A stretch of 64,000 bases of DNA from Candidatus Binataceae bacterium (GCA_035508495.1 DATJMX010000032.1:1-64000); one strand, 5' to 3'; numbered from the stretch's first letter, positions 1 through 9,228 are shown. Numbers and translations are program-made. Notes: generated from the sequence alone by a model not told the origin.

Positions 1-2
1 AG

Positions 3-62
3 GAGATGGACGCGGCCATCTCCGCTGAGGTGAAGGCGCGTCGTGCTCGCGGTCGATGCTAA
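3..62 (+). CDS. C-terminal tail of a VapB-type antitoxin (partial)
   Basis: Only the last 19 codons lie in the window, open from the left edge to a TAA at 60-62. They read as a charged helical tail (EMDAAISAEVKARRARGRC), the kind of C-terminus found on AbrB- or RHH-type antitoxins that wrap a PIN toxin. The frame overlaps the following PIN-domain reading frame by 20 bases, the usual coupling of antitoxin and toxin genes. Identity rests mostly on this position; the DNA-binding half is outside the window. Confidence 0.45.
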   Translation, partial: EMDAAISAEVKARRARGRC

Positions 63-431
63 TCTTGTCATCCGGTTGTTGACCGAAGACGATCCGATCC
101 TGACAGTTCGCGCCCGCGAACTTTTCGAACGAGAGCGCATCTTCGTGCCGAAGACCGTGATCCTTGAAGCCGGTGGGTGCTTGGTCGTTCGTACAACTTT
201 AGTGCAATGCAAATCCTTCACGCTTTCGAGCGAATGGTGTCGCTGCCGAACGTAACTTGTGAGGACGCCGAAGCGGTGACGGATGCGATCCAATGGGCGC
301 GACGCGGTATCGCTTTTGCCGACGCGTTGCACCTGGCGTCGTCGCGCGGCGCTGCTCAGTTTGTCACCTTCGATCGGAAGTTCGCACGCCGAGCATCGGC
401 AATAACCGATATTAAGATTCGAACTGCGTAA
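43..431 (+). pseudogene. PIN-domain (VapC-like) toxin, frameshifted
   Basis: Two overlapping frames together make one PIN-domain ribonuclease of about 128 residues. The first (GTG at 43) gives the N-terminal acidic motif LAVDANLVIRLLTEDDP and runs to TVILEA. The second picks up with WVLGRSYNFSAM and carries the C-terminal motifs FADALHLASS and FVTFDRKFAR, which supply the remaining acidic metal ligands. The join needs a one-base shift in the GCCGGTGGGT run near 170-177. All expected acidic residues survive, so this is either a recent inactivating mutation or a base-call error. VapC toxins cut tRNA or rRNA and are neutralised by the upstream antitoxin. Confidence 0.75.
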
Positions 432-455
432 TTCGCTTCCAGATGACGCGGTGCG

Positions 456-2246
456 CTAATCGACGTGGCGGAGGTCTGCGAGGAATTCCTTGGGGCCGAT
501 GTAACCGACTTTGCGATTGCTGACCTTGCCGCTGGAGTCGATCAGGAGCGTGGTCGGCACACCCTGGATATCGTACTGATGGGTCAGGTCGTCGTTGATC
601 TTGTCCTGCGCCGTGAGATTCGCACGGAGTTTGATGAAGCGCGACGCCTCGCTCACGACGCCGGGATCGACGAACGTCGAGTGCTCCATCTCCCGGCACG
701 GAATGCACCAATCGGCGCTGAAATCGATCAGCACCGGCTTCTTCTGCACAGCCGCCGTCGCCAGGACTTGCGCATCGTAGGGCTCGAACTTGAGCGCGGG
801 TGGCGCGGCGCGCGGAATCAGTAACCATACCAGCGCCGCCGCTGATGCGATTCCCAGCGTGGAACGCAGCACGAGGAACGGCTGCCAGTTGCGCCCGTGG
901 CGTGTGATGAATCCGAGATAGATTCCGACGCCGGCGGCATAGAACGGAAGAATCCGCGTCATCAGGTGATTCGGCGAAATCGGATCGAGGAAATACAGCG
1001 CGAGCCCAAGCAAGATGAAGCCGAAGAGCTGCTCAATCCACGCCAGCCACTCTCCCGAGCGCGGCAGTCGCCGGATACTCCCGGCTGCCATCGCCAGCGC
1101 GATGTACGGCAACCCGAGCCCGACCGCGAGCGTGAAGAACAGCGCGAAGCCGAACAGCGGGTCGGCGCTCCGCTCGACCATCAGCAGCAGTCCGAGCACG
1201 ATCGGCCCAATGCAAGGCGCAGCGATCACGCCCATCCCGAGGCCCATCAGAAGCGCGCCCGCGTATCCCGGCCGGGCAGTGCCCGCGCGCTGCATCAGCC
1301 ACTGTGGCGGCTGAATCGTGAAAAAGCCGAAGCTCGATCCCGCGAGCATCACCAGCATCGCGGCAATTCCCGACAGTACCCACGGATTCTGGAGCGCCGC
1401 GCCGAAGAGCCCGCCCGACATCGCGACCGCGACGCCGACCGTCGAGAACATCAGCGCGATTCCCAGCACGTAGGTGATCGCGAGAATCAGCACACGGCGC
1501 GGGCCGCCGCCCTGGTTGCCGAAGTACGCGATCGTGACGCCGATTAGCGGATAAACACACGGCGTGAGGTTGAGCGCGAGCCCGCCCAGCAGCACGGCGA
1601 GGAAGCCGACGATCCAGCCGTGACTTATGAAGATTCGTTCGATACTGCCGGGTTCGGAGTCGCTGCGGCCGCCGCCAAACATCGCGCCCGAGCCGCCCGC
1701 CGCGGAGGTCATGCCGCCAGCCGCCGGCGCGGGACTGATATCGATCGTCTTCGTGACCGACGCCGGCCTGAGGCACTGCGTGTTGTTGCATCCCTGGTAG
1801 TCGATCGTGACGACGACCTTGTCGCCCGGCTTTGGCGCGAAGTCGCCGTCGATCTTAAGCGGCGCGTCAAACGCGATCTTGCCGCTGTACACCGACAGCT
1901 TGTCATCGGGTGCGAACTCGAGCGTCAGGGTCTGCGCGGGAGGATAGTTGACCGCACCGACCGTTATACTCACCGGCGCGTTGACGTCCATCTTGGTTGG
2001 AATGTAGTCGTCGCTGAAGGGCTTCGACGAATTGATGTGCCATCCGTCGATCACCTGGGCATCGACCTTGAGCGAACTCGCGCCGCCCGCCTTGAGCCCC
2101 GGCTCGATCTTCGCGTCGACGATTTTTACGAGCTCATTCGGCTTTGGTGACTGCGCGAGAGCAGTGGTGCTCGCGAGAGTCGCGATCAGAATCGCGGCAA
2201 TTGCGTTGAGCGAGACTTCAATAAGCCGGCGATAGCGGATCTTCAT
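456..2246 (-). CDS. dsbD: Thiol:disulfide interchange protein DsbD
   Basis: Membrane reductant conduit moving electrons from cytoplasmic thioredoxin to periplasmic thiol proteins. From the ATG at 2246 (MKIRYRR) it has 596 residues: a signal peptide ending near ALAQS, a periplasmic immunoglobulin-like DsbD-alpha domain with the pair CNNTQC (residues about 153-158), a polytopic CcdA-like domain with the two intramembrane cysteines in NLTPCVYPLIG and IAAPCIGPIVLG, and a C-terminal thioredoxin domain with WCIPC. All three cysteine pairs are present, so it should be active. An ATG five codons upstream (2261) is possible, but the start used gives a normal signal peptide. It lies alone on the minus strand, downstream of the RibBA-like gene. 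Confidence 0.93.
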   Translation of the reverse strand: MKIRYRRLIEVSLNAIAAILIATLASTTALAQSPKPNELVKIVDAKIEPGLKAGGASSLKVDAQVIDGWHINSSKPFSDDYIPTKMDVNAPVSITVGAVNYPPAQTLTLEFAPDDKLSVYSGKIAFDAPLKIDGDFAPKPGDKVVVTIDYQGCNNTQCLRPASVTKTIDISPAPAAGGMTSAAGGSGAMFGGGRSDSEPGSIERIFISHGWIVGFLAVLLGGLALNLTPCVYPLIGVTIAYFGNQGGGPRRVLILAITYVLGIALMFSTVGVAVAMSGGLFGAALQNPWVLSGIAAMLVMLAGSSFGFFTIQPPQWLMQRAGTARPGYAGALLMGLGMGVIAAPCIGPIVLGLLLMVERSADPLFGFALFFTLAVGLGLPYIALAMAAGSIRRLPRSGEWLAWIEQLFGFILLGLALYFLDPISPNHLMTRILPFYAAGVGIYLGFITRHGRNWQPFLVLRSTLGIASAAALVWLLIPRAAPPALKFEPYDAQVLATAAVQKKPVLIDFSADWCIPCREMEHSTFVDPGVVSEASRFIKLRANLTAQDKINDDLTHQYDIQGVPTTLLIDSSGKVSNRKVGYIGPKEFLADLRHVD

Positions 2247-2306
2247 ATCCAATGACAACAATTTCGACGCGTCGCTGGTTTCAAGGCATCGCGATTTGCG
2301 CCGCGG

Positions 2307-3482
2307 TCAACGGCCCGAGGCCGGGGTTGGCGATGCGCCGCCGCTGAGCGGAACTGATCCCACGATTTCGAGTCCATAGCCGGGCAGGTTCGCTAGCCGG
2401 GGCGCCACGTCGGACATCAGGGTCATCTTGCGCACCCCGACTTCGCGCAGGATCTGCGCGCCGATTCCGTAGTCGCGAAAATCCGCTTCGGGTTGGCTGA
2501 AACGGGTCGTCGCGCGGCGCACGGTCCGCTCCGGCGCGAGCTCGGAGGCGATCGCGTTGGACTCGCGTTTCACATAGAGCAGCACGCCGCTACCCGCCGC
2601 CGCGATCTGCTCCATCGCCGCGCGCAGCAGACTGCGCGTGTTGCGGCCCGCATAGCCGAATACGTCGCCGGGCAAGTACTCGCGATGCGCGCGCACCAGG
2701 ATCGGTGTCCCCGGTTCCGGCTTGCCCATCACGAGCACGAGATGCTCGGTGTAATCGACCAGGTTGCGGAAAACGATCGCCTTGAACTCGCCGTATGCGG
2801 TCGGCAGCTTCGCTTCGGCGATCTTCTGCACCATCGTCTCGGTGCGCAGGCGATATTCAATAATGTCCGCGACGGTCACGACCTTGAGATTGTGCTTGCG
2901 CGCGAACTCGACCAGGTCGTCGCGCCGCGCCATCGTGCCGTCGTCCTTCAGAATCTCGCAGATAACGCCCGCGGGCTTGAGTCCGGCAAGGCGCGCGAGA
3001 TCGACCGCACCTTCGGTCTGCCCCGTGCGAACCAGCACGCCGCCGTCGCGCGCGCGCAAGGGATACACGTAGCCGGGCGTAATGAACTCCGAGCCGCTCG
3101 CGTCCTCGCGCACCGCCTGGAGAATCGTCATCGCGCGGTCCTGCGCCGAGATGCCCGAGCCGCGGCATCGCCGCGCGGTGATCGCCGTCGTGAACGCGGT
3201 GCCGAGCGGGGCCTGGTTGTCGCCGACCATCATGCTGAGGCCGAGGCGGTCGATGCGGTCGCCGCTCATCGGCAGGCAGATGAGCCCGCGGGCGAACTTC
3301 GCCATGAAGTTGATCGCTTCGGGCGTGACCTTCTCCGCCGCCATCGAAAGATCGCCTTCGTTCTCGCGCTGCTCGTCATCCATCAGGATGATCATGTGGC
3401 CGCGGCGCGTTTCTTCGAGCGCCTCCTCGACGGAGATGAAGGGTGCGCGCGCTTTCTTGCGAGGATTTATTTCACCGAACAT
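2307..3482 (-). CDS. RibBA-like protein with substituted active-site residues in both domains
   Basis: 391 residues. The first about 205 match 3,4-dihydroxy-2-butanone-4-phosphate synthase (RibB), including the acidic loop DDEQRENEGDL and GLKPAGVICEI. The rest matches the GTP cyclohydrolase II fold (GDVFG). Key residues differ. The RibB metal-ligand motif GHTEA reads GQTEG and PGHVFPL reads PGYVYPL, so two conserved histidines are Gln and Tyr. In the second domain the three zinc cysteines of the SEC and LRCDCG motifs read REY and AGRNTR, and the catalytic EGRG segment is ESNA. Cyclohydrolase activity is almost certainly absent and DHBP synthase activity doubtful. Known RibBX proteins lose the second activity but should keep the first. 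No riboflavin neighbours and no FMN riboswitch are visible. Confidence 0.85.
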   Translation of the reverse strand: MFGEINPRKKARAPFISVEEALEETRRGHMIILMDDEQRENEGDLSMAAEKVTPEAINFMAKFARGLICLPMSGDRIDRLGLSMMVGDNQAPLGTAFTTAITARRCRGSGISAQDRAMTILQAVREDASGSEFITPGYVYPLRARDGGVLVRTGQTEGAVDLARLAGLKPAGVICEILKDDGTMARRDDLVEFARKHNLKVVTVADIIEYRLRTETMVQKIAEAKLPTAYGEFKAIVFRNLVDYTEHLVLVMGKPEPGTPILVRAHREYLPGDVFGYAGRNTRSLLRAAMEQIAAAGSGVLLYVKRESNAIASELAPERTVRRATTRFSQPEADFRDYGIGAQILREVGVRKMTLMSDVAPRLANLPGYGLEIVGSVPLSGGASPTPASGR

Positions 3483-3625
3483 CGTTTCGACCTTGCCGCA
3501 AAGAAGGAGCCGCGGCGCAACTCAATGTAGGGCAATTCTAGCGCGTCCGCTATCGGCCAGTGAATCACTTTTTGTGCGCAATCGGAGCCGTTCCATAGGA
3601 CATTGGCGATGCTATCCTGCGGAGC

Positions 3626-4381
3626 GTGAGTGAAATTCGCAAGGCAGTGCTGCTGGCGGCGGGTCGCGGCAAACGGCTTGGCGAAATCACGGCGAAGACG
3701 CCCAAGCCAATGCTCGCGATCGCTGGCGCTCCGCTCATCGAGCACGTCGTGGATGTGCTCGTGCATTCCGGAATTTCCGAGTTCGCGATTGTCGTCGGCT
3801 ACCTTGCAGAGCAGATCGAAGAATGGTGCGCCGAGTACGCCGCGCGGATGCCGCATCTGACGATCACACCGATTCGACAGGCCGCGCTGAATGGCACCGG
3901 CGGCGCTATGCTCGCGGCCGAGGCGTTCCTCAGCGGCGCGGAGCGCTTCGTTTTCGGCTGGGGCGATATCCTGATGGATCGCGCCAACTATCCGCGCTTC
4001 GTCGAGCATGCGCGCCACGACGAGTACGATTTCCTGCTCGCGGTGAATCGCGTGAAAGATCCGTTTCGCGGCGCGGCGGTTTATATCGACGCCGAAATGC
4101 GCGTGGAGCGCCTCGACGAAAAACCCGCCGAGGGCACAGCCAAGACCGAGTGGAACAACGCGGGACTCTTCGCCGCGGGCCAGAGCTTGTTCGACTACCT
4201 GAAGCGCCTTGAGCTTTCGCCGCGTGGCGAATACGAACTGCCAGCTGCGATTTCGAAAATGATCGACGACGGGCTCACGGTGCGTGCTGTCGATATGCGC
4301 GGTTTCTGGAGCGATGTCGGCACGCCGAAGGATCTCGAAGCCGCACGCGCGCTGTTTAAGCCGAGACGGAAAACATCGTGA
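3626..4381 (+). CDS. Sugar-1-phosphate nucleotidyltransferase
   Basis: 251-residue single-domain NTP_transferase enzyme, expected to make an NDP-sugar plus pyrophosphate from a sugar 1-phosphate and an NTP in the cytoplasm. The nucleotide-binding signature is LAAGRGKRLGEITAKTPKPM near the N-terminus; GWGDILMD and WNNAGLFA match the metal and sugar-binding segments. Size and lack of a left-handed helix domain resemble MurU-type rather than GlmU-type enzymes. Start is GTG with a GGAG just upstream. Its TGA overlaps the GTG of galactokinase (GTGA), so the two are translationally coupled, which suggests that its substrate is the sugar phosphate made by that kinase. Substrate and nucleotide are inferred. 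Confidence 0.85.
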   Translation: MSEIRKAVLLAAGRGKRLGEITAKTPKPMLAIAGAPLIEHVVDVLVHSGISEFAIVVGYLAEQIEEWCAEYAARMPHLTITPIRQAALNGTGGAMLAAEAFLSGAERFVFGWGDILMDRANYPRFVEHARHDEYDFLLAVNRVKDPFRGAAVYIDAEMRVERLDEKPAEGTAKTEWNNAGLFAAGQSLFDYLKRLELSPRGEYELPAAISKMIDDGLTVRAVDMRGFWSDVGTPKDLEAARALFKPRRKTS

Positions 4382-5763
4382 GCGCACGCGATTCCTGGGA
4401 CGCCCCCGAGCTCGAACGCGCCGGCCATCTCGCGCGCGAAGTGCGAGCGATCGCCGGGGCGGATGCGACTATCTTCGCGGCGCGCGCTCCCGGGCGGGTG
4501 AACCTGATCGGCGAGCATACGGATTATAGCGGCCTCCCCGTGTTGCCGGTTGCGATCGACCGCTCGACGATCATCGCGGCCGCCGCAAATACGAGCGGCG
4601 AGATCATCCTGCGAAATGTCGATGCGGCATGGCCCGCGCGCAGCTTTCGCGTAGAGCGGCAGATTCCGTCGTATCCCGCGGGAGATTGGGGCAACTACGT
4701 CAAAGCCGCTGTGCAGGGCGTCATCGATCACTTCACGGCGCGCGGTGTCACGCAGTTTCGCGGAGGTACACTGTTTGTTGATGGCCGCGTACCCGCCGCC
4801 GCCGGGCTTTCGTCGTCGGCGGCGCTGACGGTTGCCACCGCTCTCGCGTTCATGGCGATGAACGGCCTCCGGCTCGAGCCGCTCGAAACGGCCGCGATGG
4901 TGGCGCGCAGCGAATGGTACGTCGGTACGCGCGCGGGCGGTATGGATCAGGCGGCGTCGTTGCTCGGCGAGCGTGACCACGCACTGTTCATCGAGTTCGA
5001 TCCGCTTGCAGTGCATCCGGTGAAAATGCCGTCCGACGCGGCGCTCGTCGTTGCAGACAGCCTCGAGGCTGCAGACAAGTCTGGCACGGTGCGAGCGGAG
5101 TACAATCGCCGCGTAGTAGAGTGCGCTCTCGCGGCGCGAATCCTCGGCCAGGCGCTCGGGCTTGAAGGCGTTTGCGTTCTTGGCGACGTCGTGAAGAGCG
5201 TCAAGTCATTCGACTTCAGCGAGCTGGTCCGCGTTTTGAGTGACACCGCACGTGCGGAGCTCGGCGCCGATCTCACCGATGCAGCGCGAATCCTCGGTTC
5301 CTCGCGCGACACGCTTTCGAACCAACTGCTCGGCGAAGGTCCCGCCCGCATCGCTCTTGATCCGATGCGGCCTCTGAAAATTCTCGCCCGGGCGCGTCAC
5401 GTGCTCGGCGAAACGTCGCGAGTGATGCGCGCGGTCGTGGCGCTCCAAACTGGCCGCCTCGACGAGATGGGCGCGCTGATGAATGCCTCGCACGCGAGCC
5501 TTGCTGACGACTATGAGTGCAGCACGCCCGCGCTCGACGCGCTCGTAGAATGCGCGCGGCGCGGCGGCGCGCTCGGCGCGCGCCTGACGGGAGCCGGCTT
5601 CGGCGGCTCGATCGTCGCACTCTGCCGTACTGACGACGCTCCACGCGTGATCGCCGAGCTCGATCGTGGCTACTACGAAAAGCGCGGCGCCTCCGCTGAG
5701 CAATCGCGCGCTGTGCTGCACGTCGGCCCGGGCGCGAGTGTCATCGAGATCGCCGCAGCGTGA
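4378..5763 (+). CDS. galK: Galactokinase (GHMP kinase family)
   Basis: 461 residues with the three GHMP motifs in order: the galactokinase signature GRVNLIGEHTDYSG near residue 40, the phosphate-binding loop PAAAGLSSSAALT near residue 140, and GARLTGAGFGG near the C-terminus. It should phosphorylate galactose, or a close relative, at C1 using ATP. The GTG start overlaps the stop of the nucleotidyltransferase. With that gene and the convergent GH36 enzyme it forms a compact route: alpha-galactoside, galactose, galactose 1-phosphate, NDP-galactose. No galT or galE is present in the window. It is longer than E. coli GalK (about 380 residues), so another aldose such as fucose or arabinose remains possible. 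Confidence 0.85.
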   Translation: MSARDSWDAPELERAGHLAREVRAIAGADATIFAARAPGRVNLIGEHTDYSGLPVLPVAIDRSTIIAAAANTSGEIILRNVDAAWPARSFRVERQIPSYPAGDWGNYVKAAVQGVIDHFTARGVTQFRGGTLFVDGRVPAAAGLSSSAALTVATALAFMAMNGLRLEPLETAAMVARSEWYVGTRAGGMDQAASLLGERDHALFIEFDPLAVHPVKMPSDAALVVADSLEAADKSGTVRAEYNRRVVECALAARILGQALGLEGVCVLGDVVKSVKSFDFSELVRVLSDTARAELGADLTDAARILGSSRDTLSNQLLGEGPARIALDPMRPLKILARARHVLGETSRVMRAVVALQTGRLDEMGALMNASHASLADDYECSTPALDALVECARRGGALGARLTGAGFGGSIVALCRTDDAPRVIAELDRGYYEKRGASAEQSRAVLHVGPGASVIEIAAA

Positions 5764-5775
5764 ATAGCCTCTCTC

Positions 5776-5800
5776 GCGGCTGCAGCAAGGCTGCAGCCGC
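5776..5800. terminator. Perfect hairpin between convergent galK and GH36 genes
   Basis: GCGGCTGCAGC, a three-base loop (AAG), then GCTGCAGCCGC: an 11-bp perfect stem 12 bases after the galK stop. There is no U-tract on either side, so it would be a weak intrinsic terminator or an RNA-stabilising end for both convergent transcripts. Confidence 0.5.
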
Positions 5801-5863
5801 CCATCGGGAGAGGCCGTCGCGATTCCGCGCCCCACTGAATTTTTCTCAGAGATAGAGAGAAGC

Positions 5864-7759
5864 TTAACGGCGGAGTCTGACGAGGCGCGCTGAGTGTGGG
5901 GGCATGGAAAAGACCTCTGCCAAAGGCGTTTCGGTGCCGGAGAGGCTCACTAACGATGCGCGGCCGGTTCCCAGATCCAATTCGCTGAGCTTCACCTGTG
6001 CGGGATCGTCGCCGCGGTTCAGCAGCGTCACGATCGTATCGTCGGATTCAAGCGTGCCGCGGAATTCGGCCTGGACCATTCCCCGCACCTCCGCTGATGA
6101 CATCAAGTCAAGCGGATAGACCGTCTCGCGCGCGGCACGCGCATCGACCGCCGTGCCGATGCGCGCGGCGTCGCGATAAAGTGCCGCCGCTTCATCGTCG
6201 ATGAGCGCCATGTCGTCTGAGATCAACAGCATGCCGCCGCTGGATGCGATCGTCGCGGCGAGCGCGCCGCGTTCTTCAGCGTTCAACTGCGTGTCGCGTG
6301 TGCGCAGCATCAGGCAGTCGGGGTCGTTGAGCCAAAGCCGGCGATGCATGAAGCTGCGTGCGATGATTGCGTCGAGCGCGTGCACCGTCGAAGGATCTTC
6401 TGCTGACGAGCCCCAATAGGGTGCGACGTCCGGCCCGATGCGCATCCCGTCAACGACGCCGACAGCGGGACCGAGCGGGCATCCGCATCCCAGGATGAAC
6501 GCTTCCTCGCCCGCGCCCGCGCGGATCGCGTCGAGGCCGAGCCGCAGCATTGTGGCGCGCGTCATGTTCGTGTCCAGGCGCTTGCCCTCGGCGGCGCCCG
6601 CGAAAAGAAAGTCGAGTTTTAGATAGGTGAAGCCGAACGCGCGAGTAAGGCGCGTGAAGAGGCGCGTCAGATGCTCGCGGAACTCCGGATTGCTTGGATC
6701 GAGCGCGTACGCGAACCCCTCCGGGTCGGTTGTCCACTTTTTGTTATATCCGGCGCGAAGCGGTTCGCGATTTGCGTGCATTAGCAGCCACTCCGGATGC
6801 TCCTGCATGATCCGCGAATCGCGCGCGCACAGAAACGGCGCGGTCCATACGCCGGCGGCGAATCCCGCGCCGCGGATCTCATCCGCGATCCGTTTCAGGC
6901 CGCTCGGAAATTTCGCGTTGGTCGTGTCCCAGTCGCCGAGCGCCGATTGAAATCCATCGTCGAGCTGAATGACCTCGATCGGAATCCGATCGCGCATCGC
7001 GGCGAGCGTGCGGATATTCGCGAGCATCGCCTCTTCGCTGATGTCGTGAAAGTAGTGGTACCAGGAGCACCATCCGCGCTGATAGGAAGCGCTTGTGCGC
7101 GCTTTCATGAAGTCACCGAACAGCTCAGCCCAGTTGGCCGCGAGGTCGCCCTGTGAGCGATACGATTCAATCGTGAGCGGTGCAATTTCGCGCTCGTCGC
7201 CGGGCGCGAGCGTGATTCCATCGAGCAATGCGCGCGCGATCGCGAGATCGGGGCGTGTCACGGTGACAGTCGTCAGCTCGCTCGCCCCCTCGATGAACCC
7301 AACCAGCACGCTGTCGTCTGCCGCTACGCTTGTGATGATCGTGAACAACTCCGAAGTGGCCGCTTCGGGTGCAACGGCGGGACGCGTCGCCTCGCTCTGA
7401 TGCGCGAGCCTCGTGATCGACGATGCGTGATCGCGGTGATGCTCGCGCATGCCGACGTCGACGGCGCCGGACGCGCTCCATGATTGATAGCCGTGCTTGA
7501 AGAAGCGGGCAGGGCGATCTGCCGGTAGCCCAGTTTCAACTTCAAAGAGCAGCGCGTCGAGCGTGATGGGCTCGTCGCGACAATTGCGAATCGCCGAGCG
7601 AATCACCGGCCGGCCGTTGTGATTGGTGAATCGAGCGGCGAGCTCGACCCCTTCGAGGATCGACGCAAACTCCGAATCGAACGCATCCAGAGACGCGCTT
7701 ATGGTTTTGCGCGCGCCATCTCCCGACGCATATCGCAACTCGAGCCGCCTCAGCCGCAT
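5864..7759 (-). CDS. Alpha-galactosidase-like glycoside hydrolase (GH36/clan GH-D)
   Basis: 631 residues from the ATG at 7759 (MRLRRLELRY). The frame stays open for another 300 bases, but that extension is low-complexity and reaches the divergent MFS region. A beta-sandwich N-terminal half is followed by a barrel with VIQLDDGFQ, the nucleophile segment TYLKLDFLFAG and the probable acid/base segment GMRIGPDVAPYWG, as in GH36 retaining enzymes. There is no signal peptide, so it should act on imported alpha-galactosides in the cytoplasm. It converges on galK and its nucleotidyltransferase, which supports galactoside catabolism. Sugar and linkage specificity cannot be read from sequence. Confidence 0.85.
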   Translation of the reverse strand: MRLRRLELRYASGDGARKTISASLDAFDSEFASILEGVELAARFTNHNGRPVIRSAIRNCRDEPITLDALLFEVETGLPADRPARFFKHGYQSWSASGAVDVGMREHHRDHASSITRLAHQSEATRPAVAPEAATSELFTIITSVAADDSVLVGFIEGASELTTVTVTRPDLAIARALLDGITLAPGDEREIAPLTIESYRSQGDLAANWAELFGDFMKARTSASYQRGWCSWYHYFHDISEEAMLANIRTLAAMRDRIPIEVIQLDDGFQSALGDWDTTNAKFPSGLKRIADEIRGAGFAAGVWTAPFLCARDSRIMQEHPEWLLMHANREPLRAGYNKKWTTDPEGFAYALDPSNPEFREHLTRLFTRLTRAFGFTYLKLDFLFAGAAEGKRLDTNMTRATMLRLGLDAIRAGAGEEAFILGCGCPLGPAVGVVDGMRIGPDVAPYWGSSAEDPSTVHALDAIIARSFMHRRLWLNDPDCLMLRTRDTQLNAEERGALAATIASSGGMLLISDDMALIDDEAAALYRDAARIGTAVDARAARETVYPLDLMSSAEVRGMVQAEFRGTLESDDTIVTLLNRGDDPAQVKLSELDLGTGRASLVSLSGTETPLAEVFSMPPHSARLVRLRR

Positions 7760-7958
7760 CTGATGACCGTGACAAAGCCCCGCATGCGCATCAAGACTCG
7801 ACCGGTCCGGCCGGCTCTGACAGACTTGCACTGTCCCCCGGATTGGAGAGTGAGCCATCGACACGGTACCGGAGATTGAGGCCGCGGAGGCGGATGACGA
7901 GGCTGCGGATTTACTCGAAGCTGACGCGTGGACGGGCCGACTGGCGGCGTTCCGCGCC

Positions 7959-9227
7959 ATGCGGCATCGCAATTTCCGGCTGTTCTTTGGCGGCCAGCTA
8001 GTCTCGCTGATCGGCACCTGGATGCAGTCGGTCGCGCAGGCCTGGCTGGTCCTCAAGCTTACCAATTCATCGCTGATGCTCGGCGTGGTCTCGTTCGCGA
8101 GCTACCTGCCGATCGTGCTGGTGGCGCTGTTCGCCGGCGTGGTCGTTGATCATGTCGATCGCCGCCGGCTTATAATCGCGGCGCAGACACTTTTGATGCT
8201 GAGTGCATTCGCGCTCGCTGCGCTCACCTTCATGGGCGTCGTGCGCGTCGAGTACGTCATCATCCTGGCCGCGCTCAATGGCCTTGTAAGTTCCTTCGAT
8301 ATGCCGGGGCGGCAGGCTTTCGTGGTCGAGATGGTCGGGCGCGAGGACCTGCCCAACGCGATCGCGATGAACTCGATGATCTTCAACGGCGCGCGCATGG
8401 TCGGCCCTGCCGTCGCCGGACTGCTGATCGCGGTAATCGGCGTGACAGGATGTTTCTTTCTGAACGGACTCTCGTTCCTGGCTGTTATCTGGAGCCTGTT
8501 CCAGATGGACATCCCGCGCCGTGAGCGCCGCCAATTCGGTGCCGAGATGATGCGGCAGGTGCGGCTCGGCCTCGCCTACGTATGGCGTCATCGGCCGACG
8601 TTCTGGCTGCTGGTGCTGGTCGCGATCAACTGCGGCTTCGCCGTTCAGTACACGGTGCTGATTCCGCTTTTCGCGCGCGACCTGCTGCACAGCGGCGCCC
8701 GCGGCTACGGGTTTTTGATGGCGGCGCAGGGACTCGGCGCAGTGCTGAGCGCGATCGTGATGAACTCGCGATCGAACGAGCCGCGCATGCTGCGGCAAAA
8801 TCTGGTGTTCGGGCTCTTCTGCATGGCCGCGTCGATCGCGGCGTTCGGCATCTCGTACTGGATGTGGCTGTCGCTGCTCGCGCAGATGTTCATCGGCGCG
8901 GGACTGATGAATCACATGGTGACGACCAACACCATGCTCCAGCTCTTCGTGTCGGACGAGCTGCGCGGCCGCGTGATGAGCATCTACACGCTCTCGTTCA
9001 TTGGCACAGCCCCGCTCGGCAGCCTGGGCGTCGGCTTGATCGGCGAGCATTTGAGCCCCCGTGTCGCGGTGGTCGCATGCGCCGGCTTCGCGCTCCTGTG
9101 CGCGCTCCTGCTGCTGACGCGCCTCTCGCTAATCGCAAGAGCCCAAGCGGAGCACGAGGCGCGGAACGATGCTTCAAATTACGACGAACCTGATACAGGC
9201 GAAGGCTCCGCTTCGGCAGCGGTTTGA
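7959..9227 (+). CDS. MFS transporter (EntS/MFS_3-type exporter)
   Basis: 422 residues with about 12 hydrophobic segments. It begins with the family-typical MRHRNFRLFFGGQLVSLIGT and has the loop-2/3 motif GVVVDHVDRRRL, a variant of the MFS A-motif GxxxDRxGRR. The family (enterobactin exporter EntS and relatives) exports siderophores, drugs or metabolites by proton antiport. ATG 7959 is the only usual start codon before an upstream in-frame stop near 7853. Divergent from the GH36 gene with about 200 bases between. It could be a sugar exporter or importer given its neighbours, but nothing in the sequence shows this. Confidence 0.85.
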   Translation: MRHRNFRLFFGGQLVSLIGTWMQSVAQAWLVLKLTNSSLMLGVVSFASYLPIVLVALFAGVVVDHVDRRRLIIAAQTLLMLSAFALAALTFMGVVRVEYVIILAALNGLVSSFDMPGRQAFVVEMVGREDLPNAIAMNSMIFNGARMVGPAVAGLLIAVIGVTGCFFLNGLSFLAVIWSLFQMDIPRRERRQFGAEMMRQVRLGLAYVWRHRPTFWLLVLVAINCGFAVQYTVLIPLFARDLLHSGARGYGFLMAAQGLGAVLSAIVMNSRSNEPRMLRQNLVFGLFCMAASIAAFGISYWMWLSLLAQMFIGAGLMNHMVTTNTMLQLFVSDELRGRVMSIYTLSFIGTAPLGSLGVGLIGEHLSPRVAVVACAGFALLCALLLLTRLSLIARAQAEHEARNDASNYDEPDTGEGSASAAV

Positions 9228-9228
9228 G

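Noticed and set aside
3483..3625. Possible FMN riboswitch ahead of the RibBA-like gene.
   Set aside because: None of the conserved RFN sequence blocks is present in the 143-base region.
3467..4387. Long antisense open frames opposite the nucleotidyltransferase, galK, GH36, MFS and many other genes.
   Set aside because: GC-rich DNA leaves the antisense frames open; their products are Arg/Ala/His-rich with no motifs.
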